Assembly: GCA_021234155.1 (NCBI GenBank)
Contig: JAJEKV010000218.1
Span: forward strand, 248,001 to 312,000
DNA length: 64,000 nucleotides
Direction: 5' to 3'
Origin: Isoetes taiwanensis
Lineage: Eukaryota; Streptophyta; Lycopodiopsida; Isoetales; Isoetaceae
The position numbers and the translations under genes were made by a program. Below the pieces are notes generated by a model, which saw only the letters and a list, made by a program, of their open reading frames with translations, did not search any database and was not told the DNA's origin. Positions 23,626 through 35,077 of this stretch are shown one piece after another. Position 1 is the first letter of the stretch. Every line of letters begins with the position of its first letter.

Positions 23626-23883
23626 TGCTATACGCTAAGGACGTGGAGTCCAAAGATGGCTTTTAGGCCAAAAGAGGGCCTTTAGTCCAAAAGGGGGCTT
23701 ATGGTCCAAAGAGGGCTTTGGTCCAAAGATGGACCAAAGGGGCGTGCATGCTATATAGTAGCTCGGGGGAGAGCTCTGGGGCAGCTGTGTCATAGCTGAG
23801 GGCTCGTGGTTGGGTGGTGAGATAGCGTGCCACGTCAAGTGTGTGTTTTAGGAGATAGCGTGCCACGTCAAGTGTGTGTTTTA
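23626..23883 (+). repeat. 3' LTR of the chromovirus
   Basis: Same length and layout as the left LTR. Differences are one base near the start and a small cluster in the middle. It is followed by AGTTA at 23,884-23,888, identical to the five bases before the left LTR. Confidence 0.9.
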
Positions 23884-24267
23884 AGTTAGTTCAGAAATTC
23901 TGGCCTCAGATTCCTGCTTTTCTTGTGCAGAAGACTCTTGGAATTTACGCAGCTGATCCTCTAAAGTTCGGCTGCCAACGATTAACTCGTTAGACCATTG
24001 CCGCCAATTCTTAAGAATCGACAAAACAGCCCCAATCGTGCAAATCCTTAAGAAAAAAAGGCGAAAGAGAGTGCGGCGAGCACAAAATCTAAATTGCCTA
24101 GAGCTCAATGTATCGTAGGCTATCGTAATTCTCGCCTGGGGCGAATCACTACAAAATTCTGTCATTTTTATCCGGCAACACCAAGGTAAAGCTAGGCTCT
24201 GTAAGTTAGACAGCAAGCAGGGAGTCGATTGAAAAATAATCCCGCCGAGAAGGAATAGAGGACACAA

Positions 24268-26200
24268 GCTTGAATTCTGATGTTTGGGCTACCTTATGAA
24301 TGTGTTTTGCTCGCCGGAACTGCCATAGCTACGAAGAAGCGGAACCCATAACAAGATCTCCATAGCCGGAGGAACAAGAACTCGCCATAGCCATAGCCAG
24401 TAAATCTGAGTCTAATAGCTTGCGATAGCCTGCTTAATCTTTTGCAGCGAAGAAACTGAGTCTACTTCGGCAAAGGAGAATATCAGAGAAATCTAAGCGT
24501 GAAATTAGCTTCGGCCGTTTTAGGGGCAAGAAATTGGTCCATTCATGAATCAAAGTGCTCGCCATAGCTGTTCAGGCAAGAATTTCCGCCATAGCTGATA
24601 TAGATCCTATCCATTTTCCTTCTGGCAAAGAAGATCAGTGAAGAGACGAGTGAGGATTACATCAGATGCAGCTTCAACAGAAAATATAAACAAGTTCTAT
24701 GGAAAATCTGAACTAGCCTGAGGTGGAAGGGTCGAAGAAACAGAGTCAAACAGCTCTGCACTGCACCAAACAACCGTCAAGCTTTGTCCATACGCCATTG
24801 CGAATGAAACTTCCAAAACCTTCTGGAAGTTTCTTGGCGGAGCTGAAGCGGCGCCGCCTGAGCTTCCAGAAAACTAGATGCCTAAAAAAATAGACACCGT
24901 AACCGCAATTTCCACCTAGCAGTATTCTAGAAGAAAAAATACGCGGTTTTTTTTTTGGAGAAAAGCAAAACAAAAAGAAACAAGGTGCTGCGCACGAGGG
25001 GTTGCCCTCCGATGGCGCGAAAGTGTGTTTTCATGGTTTCTGTTTTTCCAAGTTCTTAAGATTAATGTTGCTTATTCTTCGTATTTTAGCTTGTTACTAT
25101 CGAAAGAATTATATGTTCCCCATTATGATATTTTGAATGCCACAATTTTTCAATAAAATACAAGCTTATATGGCATTGCCATGATATCAGATTGTTGCTA
25201 TCAATGCAAGGTGTTAATTTCATTGGAGAAGAAAAACTAACTGTATGTGCAAGACAGTCCACCAGCTTTCAGTGTTACATCATGTGTTCTTGGAACAATA
25301 ATGAAAAAGTCTCATTACATTTCGAGAGCAAACAACAAAGAACATTGAATGCTCCCTTGCAACTGACCATACTCCAATTGACTTGATGGTTATCACACTT
25401 ATGGTGATGATTTATATCACATTTTCAATGTGTAAAATCTCAATTGGAAAGCCATTAATAAAATTGTATCCTTTTCAATGAAGAGCTATTTCGGCTATAG
25501 ACAGCAATGTCACGAGGGCTCAATAGCTGTGGGGGAACAAGGAGTCACCCTAGCAAAGGGCAAAAAAAAGGGCAAGGTATAAACTACATGCATTGCAGAA
25601 AATTGTGAACACAACTCATTGGATAAAGCAAGTGTGTCCAAAATAGATTAATAATACGCAAGAGCCCTCCCATACAAGTTTATTTAATCCAACATCTATG
25701 TTCCATATAAATTATCTGGCACCCACCATTAACAAGTTCTTTTGGATCCATAATTGTATTTCATAGATATATGGAGCCACCCTTAACAAGTTTTTTTCAA
25801 TCCAAGAATTGTGTTTCATAGATTATCTTGTATACAAATATCCCTGGGCAGACGCCATTAGAGAGAGGCCGAAAATGCAATTGCTTGCATAGTAAGGTTC
25901 AGTAAAGTGCAATTTTAACGGACGGGTGAAAATCTCGTAACATTCTTAAAAAAAATTATGCCACTTTGGCATCAGGCGTGCGAACTTGAAATGCATTTAA
26001 CTGGACTTCAAATGTAAGAGCTTCCTGAGATTTTTTCTCCCTCTTTTTTGTATGAACACAATTTTGGGATAAGAAATTATATCTGAAATGGGAATGCTGA
26101 AAGTAAATTATTGGAATGCTTAACCAGATCTCTCTAAGAAACATGGCTCTCTGAGAAATATGGTGTGCGAGACCACAGCATTAGTCAAACTATAACTTTG
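24268..26200. other. Stretch with no gene recognised
   Basis: It lies upstream of the GIL1-like gene. The octamer GCCATAGC or a one-base variant clusters at 24,325-24,600 (five or six times). A short minus frame at 24,746-24,973 and a plus frame at 25,192-25,386 have no recognised domain. 'caccattaacaag' and 'cacccttaacaag' mark a diverged direct repeat of about 70 bp at 25,725-25,830. Confidence 0.3.
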
Positions 26201-26329
26201 TAGATTTAATTTGTAATTGCTGCGATATGTCTCAACAACAAATGAGAATCAAATGACGTAACACTTGGTAAAACACTTCGTGCTAAAACACTTGGTATTT
26301 GTCAGTAATAAGCTGTGTCCTCGCTGCAA

Positions 26330-29300
26330 ACTTTACATCATCTCCATTCTGTATCTGAAACTTGGAGAGGTGAACCTAACATCAACTGGGAAAAATACAG
26401 ATGGATCTGCATGATACCAACAATAAGATATCAGAGTGGGGTAAAGATTAGGTTCATATGCAACCAATGATGCCTACGTTCTGTTGGTACTATCAATAAG
26501 GTCAATTGACCATTCCAATATTGCCTTGGGCATATATTGAGACCATAATATTCCATGAGAACAAGTTTTTTGAGAGAAGCTACTGCTCGGCTTCCTACAT
26601 ATTTCAGCATGTACTGATCTAACTTTATTCTATTCTCGACCTACGCAACATCTAAGGGAGGGACGAGTGCAATGTAAATGTACAATCCTATGTTGCGCAT
26701 ACGTTTGCACTCATCTTCAAATAGATTGGTAACGGCGAGTCTTGATCCGAACATTTGGGGATTTTCATATCTATCTGCACCTCCTGTTGCACAGATTCAA
26801 TCTCGTCGTTGATCATGATAGCATAGGACCTAAGTGCTGCATTTCCTGATGTAAAAGATATATGGTCCCATTATCATTGATTAAGATGAGTCTTAAGCAA
26901 ACCAAATCCATCTTTAGTGTCTACTATCAAAGTAGAACAATTGCCTTAGATGATTGTCTTGCCAAGACAAAAGAAACAGCCTGCTTTTTATTATAGACAA
27001 GCTAGCTTTAAGATTTAAGCAGAGAATAAATCCAGCACTTACCATCAGATATCAGTTTTAATTCACGATCTGGTGTTTGTGGGCATCCAGCAATTTGAAA
27101 TGAGCACTTGCTTCTAGTGCTGCATGTTTTGCTTGATGTCATATCATCTCCATATAATTCCTCGACAAGGTTGCCTCAAAGATATTGCCCTCTTTTGAAG
27201 GCAAATTACCTGCATGCCAGTTCTTTCTTACTGCCACAATTGGGCCATCCATGGCTGAAGTAAATATAATATCCCTCTTGCTAGAATATCCAAAACAGAC
27301 AAGTTTTCTGGCTCTTTAGTCTTTTTCACAGACGAATCCCTTCAGATCACCAAAATTCTTTGCTTCTGTGCTTCCTTATATCCAACACATGTGAATATAA
27401 TGATCCTGCTTTTTCATAGCGCAAAAGACATAATTCTTGGCTTCGCTCCCCTGTACAACACAATAGAATGAATAACGGAAAATTCTTTTAGGGATAGAAG
27501 AATCTATTCGACAATCTATTGCAAGCATGTGATTTCTTCTCCTATGTTGCTTTATACCTAGAAACATGGTATCGAATAACAGAGCAGGGATATAATATGG
27601 ATTGTAAAGCCTGCGCATTTTCTCACATGCAGTCTAGGAAATAAAAGTAGACGACCAAAATCCGGCTGAAAAGCTTCGTTAGATTCAAATAAATGCCACA
27701 GAAAGATCGCACCATTGATATACTATATTTCTAGAAAACAAAAACAACCTGGTATATTTCTTATTTGCATGTCAGATATCCAGCCAGAAAAGCCAAAATC
27801 TTACAAGGTGTCATTAAAGGCATGGGGTCTCGAAAAATTCAAGCTGATAAAGATGCACGAAGAAACAAACAGGGGAAGGAAATGCAGGACTGCCGGAATG
27901 CGGACAGTAAATCTAACCACAGTAACTTATGCATAGTCCGGTATGTAAAAAAAAAGTTGCACTTTGACACGCACATCATTACCATTTTCTCAGGTACCAC
28001 TTTGACCATGCGCAATGCAAAAATTACCTAATCATCATGTCATGGATGAGAATTTGTGGAGGCAAAATGAACCAGCTAAGGCACCAAATCGGTAAAACAG
28101 AGACAAAGAAAGTACTAACGTAAGTTAAACTGGAAAACTATGCATCAAACGCACCTTATGAGCGTAATGAGTAATAAATGTGACAGAATAATGTGTGCGC
28201 CTTGGCAAAGAGCATTTCTTTGCTACCTGCGTGACCGGCAATCAATTAACATAGTGCATACAAGAAGATTCGATTCTTAATCGAACATGAAGGAGTTGCT
28301 TCACCAAGCTTTTGCGACTCATCAAATAGCTTGCTCCCCGGCTTCTAGATACTCTGTTTCTTGCTATTAAATCTAATTTCTTGCTTGAATCCAAAAGCGC
28401 CTGTAAAATTTCCTTGTTCGATCATCCGGGTCTTAAACCGAAAGCAATCCCTACCGATTTCTTTCCCTAGTCATTTGGGTTTTTCCTCACGGACTTCTTG
28501 ATTCCATCATACGCACCAAGCCAAGACTTTGCTCTTTTCTACCATCTCTTAGAAGTAGAAGATCTGAAAAGCTTCTTGAATAAGAATCGTTATAGGGAGG
28601 ACCCCAAAGACCGTTCGCGGTTTCGAAAGTGGTGCGACCAACAAATGACCCACCGATCTTGCATACATGAATAAAAATAACAGTGTCAAATTGTTATATT
28701 CACTAAACAAAAGATAGGACCATAACAGAGCCTCACCTCCATAGCAAGCAATTTAGTTGGATCGTAAGCTCATTCAATCTACACCGCTAGCAAATGCCGC
28801 AAAACAAAAATTCAAGAGACAACATTAGCACGAGGCATTTTGAAATATGCAAAGCGATTCATTAAGTTGTTGATGTTGGATATAAACTCCAATCATGATG
28901 TTCCAACTAAAAGGATCTACTATGCATGTATTAAAAAAACTTGCCTCGCTTCTATTAGAGATCCAAATTTGCCATATATCTGCACCTTCATGCCTTGTGT
29001 ATTATTCTCGTTGACAACATTAAACCGATGTGTCTCAATTGCATCGAGAGCACACGGTTAGCATTTACGCCTAGAGACAAATTTTTCCTTCATTCGTAGT
29101 AGCAAGTACCATTGTACTCCATCACTTGCATTATCATGTTGTGACTCGTTCATAGCTTCTTTTGAACCAACAAAACCAGCACCCATTACGTGTGAAAGGT
29201 TTGGGATCTTTTAAGTAACATGTACTAGCTCATCAACGGCGGAAGTTTGAAATGTGATCGGCCCGGATGATCCGCAAACTTCGCATGAATTTTGCACCCT

Positions 29301-30120
29301 CTGTCTTGTTAGAAATGCCAAAATGACTTTGATTTGCGCTTGGATGCGTGTAGTGCAATGTAGATCACATGCACTATAACATTTTATAGACACTATTGAA
29401 TCTAATGATGATTCTAATCTGCATTAAATAGTGAGTTAAAGAAAAAATTCAAGTAACCTTTATCATCAAACATAATCCAAGACAAACTTCAGCCAAAGAG
29501 AGCATACTTACACCAAAAGATAACCACAAGTACTTATATCTTCAAGGCCATGTGGATCAATGCTAAGAAGCTCTGAACCTCTCAAGCCTTTATAGGGCTT
29601 AATAGCATCCTTGCTAATACAACATTCTGGACATAATCAATCTCCATCTGGCAAGGAATACTTTGGAATACCAAGACATCTAGAATGTTATGCAGCAGGA
29701 CACCCATCACAATATATCAGACTACCATGCATCCCGCAAAGAACACAATCGTCACTATTCCAATTACAAGGGGGCTTAAAATGTTGTAACTTCGATAGAA
29801 TATATACCTACGGCCATATTATTCCCTGCATCATTACAACTAGCATCTGGTAAATCATCATTATCTACAAAAAGCTTTGCCCTGTTTCAGTTTCCGATGA
29901 CCTTGTTTGAGGTTTCGCCTTTTCTTGAGCGGTGACAGATATATCGCTTCGATCTACCTCGGGCTCCAAAGTCACCCTTCTGAAACCTCGTCCCGATTTC
30001 ATCGGGTTTCCATTACATGATCACAAAGGAAGTTCAAAATTAAGAGTTTACTGCTGGCTTCTAACTTGTAATATTCATTCTTTCCAACACCTAATTTCGA
30101 AAGCTTCTGATCAAACTCCT
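26330..30120 (-). pseudogene. PTM-like DDT/PHD chromatin protein gene, decayed
   Basis: On the minus strand, 30,120-29,990 reads EFDQKLSKLGVGKNEYYKLE then KLLILNFLCDHVMET, like the DDT module. The next exon (about 29,850-29,512) holds a PHD finger: DDCVLCGMHGSLIYCDGCPA, HSRCLGIPKYSLPDGDWLCP, EC, then KGLRGSELLSIDPHG, very close to the plant protein PTM and related DDT-PHD regulators. That exon ends at a perfect GT donor (GTAAGT, 29,511). Another segment (29,393-29,211) has CDLHCTTRIQAQIKVIL and CEVCGSS, possibly the second zinc finger. A TAA stands where the PHD needs an aromatic residue (between AA and HSRC), and the DDT frame hits TGA, so the copy is not functional as read. Coding-like scraps continue to 26.3 kb, so that left limit is uncertain. 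In angiosperms PTM is reported to link the chloroplast envelope to nuclear transcription. Confidence 0.55.
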
Positions 30121-32750
30121 TGAAACCTATAATTCAGCAAATATCCAATCAAATAAACGGGCCAAGTGATAACATCAAGCATGTTCCAGACACATTGCCT
30201 GAAAATACACTATTGAATCCAATGATGATCCAACCCACCGCGATCGTAACCCGTAATCACGGGGCCCAAAGATCGATTCGGCTTGATGATTACGCCCCGA
30301 TTACGGTTGCGGCATCCGCGATCCCGAATCAATGCGAAACCGCCACATGAGGAACAAGGGGTTTTAGCGATCCCACAAGCATATCCTAGGTATATTCCAG
30401 CATATACCTAGGATATGCCAAAAACCCACATAAACAAGGGTTTGCCCCCTAGGGGCAACCCAAAAACACAAACATGTTAAAAGCCAAAGCAATTTCAGAT
30501 TTACACTGGTTCAAAATTACAGTAGATGATATTTAAGATGTTCGAACCATGGGGCCCAAGCACACAAGGCAGAGGAAAAAACAATGGCGAATAAGGATCC
30601 AACTTACAACGACCAGATCAATGTATAGGATCATTTCGATGAGCGAATATTTGTAGACCGCAACTTGGGCTAGATTTTGACGGCTTTCATGCCTTTTTTT
30701 GGAATTTTTGCCCATCAAACAGGTAAAAAAGCAATTTGTATGGCAAATGAATTGCAATACTTGGGCAATTACAAGACCCGCACGTCATTTGAAAGGCAAG
30801 GAACATAGAAATGCCCTTTTTTTTGGCATTATATCTACATAAATTATCTAACATATATAACTCTCCTATGAAAATGCTTTTGGCATATTCTTAATTGATG
30901 CTTTCTCCTGAAATTGACACGTACCGTTCTGAGGAAAAAATAGTGCTTAAAAAAATACAGAAAAAAAACAAGGAAGTAAGGCACTTGGCCGGCGTGCCAT
31001 GCGGCCGGATTTGGCTTGGCTATGCGCCTTGCATCACCATCGCTGGAGCTGGGAAGCGGCACAAGCTCCATCTATCGCAGAGAACCCAGACAGATATTTG
31101 TGATCTGCTCTTGGCAGTAGAAGCTTTGAACATGCAGAAGGGCGAAAATCGAGTATATATCTGTGCTTTTAGTAAATTATTTCAGCTTCTGTGCTTGAAT
31201 CTGCTGTGTATTTGCATCTGACATCCGATAGCCACGTTATGAAGAGGGGACGATATTTAGATTAGGGCATCCGGTGGATCTTCCCCTTTCTTCGTCTGGA
31301 AGCAAAATAAAATAAAATAAAAATTCCCCTGTAGCGACAAAAGCGACAAGGAGGAACTCTGGGTGCCATAGCCGCTGCTGGCCCGCTGCTCTTTTGGTGA
31401 CTTTCATGGCATAGTCTTTACAAGGTACAATATTCTGTCAAAATCGACTTCGGCAGACCTGGTGCAGTGTTCTATCCCAAAACAATTGCTTTCCAAATGC
31501 CTGATCAGAGTCCATGCAATTCACAGGTATATACAGGATTTCTTCTCCAACAAGGTATGTTTTCTATGCTTTTAAAATCCACCCAATTCTCCAAATGCCG
31601 GCAATGCAGTTCTGCAGGTTTGAGATCATGGTTCTATGCAGGCATATCTTCCATCAGATACCCTTGCCGGACTTGTGAAGCTGAGAAATATCGAATTGTT
31701 GAATTTGAGAGGAGATGGGAAAGATAAAAGGGAAGAATGGGACCGGGTTTATAATCTGCTTTTGGCACCGGCTTCTGCTCCTATGGAGCTTCTGAGCAAG
31801 AAAAAGCGAGGTTTGCTCTGGCACTCTGTCGCCATAGCCAAGCCGAGCTGAGGTTGGTCTGTGTTATGTTGGAGATGGTAGTTTTAACCTTGCAAAAACT
31901 GTTGCAGACTTTCCATGTACTGCTGCATTTTCTATCCACCATTGTAGTACCTCCATTGGGTGTGTTCACCACGAATACATCAAGTGGACCTGTCAAAGTT
32001 GCAGTATTTTGCAAAGCCTGCACATTTGAGCTTGCATGTGTGATAAATAAGCTATAATGCAAGTTGATGATCTTCTAGGATAGCACTCAATGCAGGTTAA
32101 TGATCTTCTGGAATAGCAGACAATGCAAGTAAAACACATTCTTACATATCTTTTAGATATTTTACAACTTGCAGTCCACTGTCAGTTTTCATATTATGGT
32201 TCTGTCATTGTAAAACATCCAGGATAATCCACATTTGAGATAGGATCAGCGTAGCAAAATTCTTTGCAGGCTCAGAAAGCAATATGTCTAACGGTCACGC
32301 ATCAGCTTCTTTAACCAATGCCAATTGCTGTTTCATGTGAGTTCTGGGTGCTCATCCTTTGATATTTCAACTGGATTTTGAAGATCAGGATGCTCTTGAA
32401 AAAATAAACACTCTTTCTTTTTCAGGACGACATCCACTTGCTCTATAGTGTAAGCATTATCGTATTCAAGCGGTTTTTTCCATCCGTAGAGGAATAATCA
32501 CTCATGCTAAGTTGTTCCTCTTGAAGAAGCATGGAATGGTTTATGTGAGAGGCTAATTTGTCCACCTGTCTTTCCTGGATTCCTCATCTTGTGCATCTCC
32601 AATTCCACTCTCTATTTGAAATTTCACAGATCCAATTCCAAACAAATTCTAGCTACAAATATGCAATTAGTCAATGTTCTTTGTACTAACTTTAGAATAT
32701 TAAATCCCCTTTGTACCTCAAATTTCCATTAAGGCCAATCTGTTTAGAGT
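30121..32750. other. Stretch with no gene recognised
   Basis: Contains 'ccatataCCTAGGATATG' palindromic copies at 30,383-30,420, an AAATA run at 31,300-31,320, and plus frames at 30,895-31,221 and 31,636-31,851 without known domains. Two diverged 'gcaagtt/gatgatcttctgGAATAGCA' repeats occur near 32,058-32,125. Confidence 0.3.
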
Positions 32751-32755
32751 ATTAG

Positions 32756-32985
32756 TCAAACAAGGATATTCTAAGCACATCGGCCTTAACAAGAATTTAT
32801 ATGATAACGAGCATAAATTCATTAAGTACGGTGTCTTTCAAAGTAACTCTGATATGGTCGTATTGTCAAACAAATGAAAACCCTCAAAACCTTATAGATC
32901 ATTTCGTCAAAAAAGAATATTCTAAACAAATCAGCCTTAATAAGAATTTGTATAATAATGAGCACAAATTCATTATGTACACTGT
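32756..32985. repeat. Diverged direct repeat, about 78 bp, 151 bp apart
   Basis: TCAAAcAAGgATATTCTAAg... at 32,756-32,834 recurs at 32,907-32,985 with roughly 84% identity by eye. Both end in ATTCATTA(a/t)GTAC. Confidence 0.75.
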
Positions 32986-33371
32986 AACAACGCACTTCAT
33001 ATTCTCAAAGTTACATTGTGCGTTGGATTTCCATATGTTTCTTGAGGCAACCTTTGTTGACCCAAGTGTTTTATTTCGTTAAATTCAAGCATTTCTAGTA
33101 GGACCTTTATTTCATTTGCATGATATAACTTTAGACTGGGGTGTAGATTTTTAGTTGCTTTCCCAATTACATTGATGTGTTGTGAACACGTGATCCTTGA
33201 ATAACAAAAAGTATTGCCCAGCTTTTTAAAAGACTAGACTAAATATTGTATTGTGCATGATTTCTAAATTAGGGCCTTAGAACATAAGATGCTACTAAAT
33301 TGCTTTTGGATATTGCATTAACAAATATTGGACATTAAATTGGGGTCCAAGTGCGCAAGTCTTGGACGAAA

Positions 33372-33415
33372 GAAATGTTCGCGGCGGCCTTAGCCGCCGC
33401 GATAAATTTCTTGTA
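33372..33415. repeat. GC-rich hairpin in a SINE-tail-like sequence
   Basis: CGCGGCGGC-CTTA-GCCGCCGCG (33,380-33,401) is a perfect 9-bp stem. It is set inside GAAATGTTCGCG...ATAAATTTCTTGTA, and the outer bases also pair partly. The same flanks occur without the GC core at 42,674-42,699, in the tail of a SINE. Confidence 0.7.
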
Positions 33416-33504
33416 CAACTTATCCTACCTTATGTTCTTGAGTCGCAATCTAAAATACTTTATGAATGACACGTGTGTAGAAGAAACTAAGTTTAAACAA
33501 CACG

Positions 33505-33638
33505 AGCAACTATATAGCATACACACACGCCCCTTTGGTCTTCCTTTGGACCAAACCCTCCTTTAGACAAAGGGCCAAAGGCCCACATGGCCCAAAAAGG
33601 CCCAAGGCCTTTTGCCATTATGTCTTTGGCATATATCA
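33505..33638 (-). mobile_element. Relic LTR of the 18.7-23.9 kb chromovirus family
   Basis: Read on the minus strand it begins TGATATATGCCAAAGAC and carries the same GGCCAAAAGG / GGTCCAAAGG minisatellite. It ends in GTGTATGCTATATAGTTGC, matching GCATGCTATATAGTAGC of the intact LTRs. It is clearly more diverged than the two LTRs at 18.7 and 23.6 kb, so it is an older insertion. No internal region lies beside it, so it is a solo or truncated LTR. Confidence 0.7.
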
Positions 33639-33690
33639 GCTTGATCTTCTTCTATATCTTCATATGCAATATGGATCCGCTGGATTTCTT
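33639..33690 (+). pseudogene. Duplicated 5' end of the HSPA12-like gene
   Basis: GCTTG(a/c)TCTT...CATATGCAATATGGATCCGC resembles 35,203-35,250, the last 5'UTR bases and first codons (M-D-P) of the HSPA12-like gene. After three codons the similarity ends. It starts exactly at the border of the relic LTR, so a former second copy of the gene start was cut or displaced by that element. Confidence 0.6.
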
Positions 33691-33769
33691 CTTCTAAATT
33701 GTCAAAGTCATTGCTTTGTCGTCTTACATTGATTGTGATCAAGTTGGCAAAGCAAGATTTACAACTACC

Positions 33770-33930
33770 ATACTTTTTGGAATATCTTACGCCACTATGT
33801 TATTTCGCAATTATTGATTGTGATCAAGTTGACAAAGCAAGATATCGTACGCCAATATGTTATTTCGGAGCAATTATTCTTGAAAAGCAAGATACTTTTT
33901 GGAATATCATACGCCAATATGTTATTTTGC
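33770..33930. repeat. CGCCAATATGTTATTTCGGAGCAATTATT repeats, copy set 1
   Basis: Three units built on TACTTTTTGGAATATC, (TA)CGCCAATATGTTATTT and GCAATTATTCTTGA. The same units recur at 35,078-35,195 immediately before the HSPA12-like gene, so the two sets bracket 1.15 kb of other repeats. Confidence 0.8.
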
Positions 33931-34028
33931 ATTATCGGGCACATGTTTCTAGTCTACATAACAAACAAGATCCATTCCACCTTGAATTCAACCTCAATAC
34001 ACACCTTACTATGCACACCCTATTATGC

Positions 34029-34140
34029 TTTTGGTCTAGTGGTAAAACACTAGTCCTAGAATATATATATCTCGAATTCAAAACCGCCCAGAGTCGGACT
34101 ATGTATAGACTCGTCCCATGGCCTGCTGTAAGGTCTATGA
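34029..34140 (+). mobile_element. tRNA-derived SINE-like sequence
   Basis: GGTCTAGTGGTAAAAC (A-box type, 34,034) followed by TCGAATTCAAAACC (B-box type, 34,072) is the usual pol III head of plant SINEs. The tail (ggtctatgatatagcccactgtaagg) contains a short repeat, and the 3' limit is uncertain. Confidence 0.5.
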
Positions 34141-34204
34141 TATAGCCCACTGTAAGGTCCTCTATGGACGTTAAAATAATATCTATTTATTTGTCTACTA
34201 TTAT

Positions 34205-34645
34205 TACGCACTACAAATAATTTCGCAGAAGGTGATGGTTTAAAAAAGGAAAAGCATGTAGCCTTGAAAGGATAATTCAAGAAAAATTGCATTGAACAAA
34301 TAATCTTGCAGAGGTTTGAAAAATGAAAGTGTGGTCTTAAAAGGACCCTTCAAGAAAAAATCTAGAAGATAAGTAGGGACAAGTTTTGAGTTGGGAGTAT
34401 TGTTGGCCTTTCTTCTGCCCACTATAGGGTTTCCGTTAAAATAATATCTATCTATCTACTATTATTTTATTCTACAAATAATCTTGCATAAGTTTTGAAA
34501 AATGAAAAGCATTTAGCCTTAAAATGACAGTTCAAGGAAAAATCTTAGCTATTATTCCACAAATAATCTTGTAGAAGGTTTGATAAATGAAAAGCATGTA
34601 GTCTTAAAAGGACAGTTCAAGAAAAATTCTTGGAAGATAAAAGAT
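34205..34645. repeat. About 80-bp tandem repeat, four copies
   Basis: ACAAATAATCTTGCAGAAGG, TTTGAAAAATGAAAAGCATG and TAGCCTTAAAAGGACAGTTC make the unit. Copies start near 34,214, 34,297, 34,475 and 34,560. TAAAATAATATCTATCTATC links also repeat (34,170 and 34,438). Confidence 0.8.
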
Positions 34646-34882
34646 AAGTAGGGAGAGGTGGGAGCATTAATGCTGGCCTCTCAATTACATTTACAGATTC
34701 CCAAACTTATACATATCAAAATATAAGCTTAGCTCAAGCACATTCCCCCACGTAATGAGAGGGGGCAGGAAATTTCATGATGACGCCCAGCATGCTAGAC
34801 ACGTTGCAAAAAACAATAAATAAAGTCAGCAGGACCCACCGGTTAACACACCCCTGCATTACTTAATTATTTAATAATGTAA

Positions 34883-35040
34883 TATAGGCTTGATGAAATT
34901 CACCGACATTTCATGTCCCTTTTTGTTACATTGAAAATAGAATAGAATAGAATATAGGCTTGATGAAATTCACCGACATTTCCTTTTCGTCTTGTTACAT
35001 TGAAAATAGAATAGAATAAAATAGAATAAAATAGAATAGA
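34883..35040. repeat. 70-bp tandem duplication with AATAG microsatellite
   Basis: TATAGGCTTGATGAAATTCA starts at 34,883 and again at 34,953. Each copy ends in an (AATAG)n / (AATAA)n run. Confidence 0.85.
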
Positions 35041-35077
35041 TTTTTTTAACGTCCACGAAGACCAATAGGTCATGGGG

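Larger units (their letters stand above)
18753..23883 (+). mobile_element. Ty3/gypsy chromovirus with both LTRs, broken fossil
   Basis: The element is 5,131 bp long with 258-bp LTRs, a primer site complementary to initiator-Met tRNA (TGGTATCAGAGC, 19,012) and a purine tract before the 3' LTR. Parts in order: gag with a CCHC knuckle (CFVCYSTDHKFYEC, about 19,958), an aspartic-protease region ending MDIILGMPWH (about 20,450), reverse transcriptase (FFDDILV, about 21,250), RNase H, integrase (about 22,300-22,950) and a C-terminal chromodomain-like tail (about 23,330-23,450). It interrupts a host GIL1-like gene and is bounded by AGTTA repeats. The interior is broken in well over ten places although the LTRs are about 97% alike. 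Confidence 0.9.
17744..24267 (-). pseudogene. GIL1/IRK-interacting-type (DUF641) protein gene, split by a chromovirus
   Basis: Read on the minus strand, the right part (23,884-24,267) ends in a coiled coil (RTLEDQLRKF, EARISELT). Left of the inserted element the frame resumes with CQLQNLKRAHSEEQRARKAL and RRRMNEIEASNPGN (18,577-18,745). A middle part has FTDHDHFQCEAALSFAKVI (about 18,380), and the C-terminus carries FFRLAKQVWLIHKVAFAF then GAPFDARFMESVG and VVGFMVIPDL (17,770-18,000). This matches the C-terminal 'VWLLHKLAFSF...GxxFxxxYMESV...VGFMVMPGF' block of plant GIL1/IRKI proteins, which act in light-gravity signalling and cell-division control. Besides the insertion, a frameshift lies near 17,930 (AFAFIP versus RFYPSH) and stops occur further up, so the gene is dead. 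GIL1-type genes lack such an insertion; the coiled-coil frame on its two sides is compatible. Confidence 0.65.
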
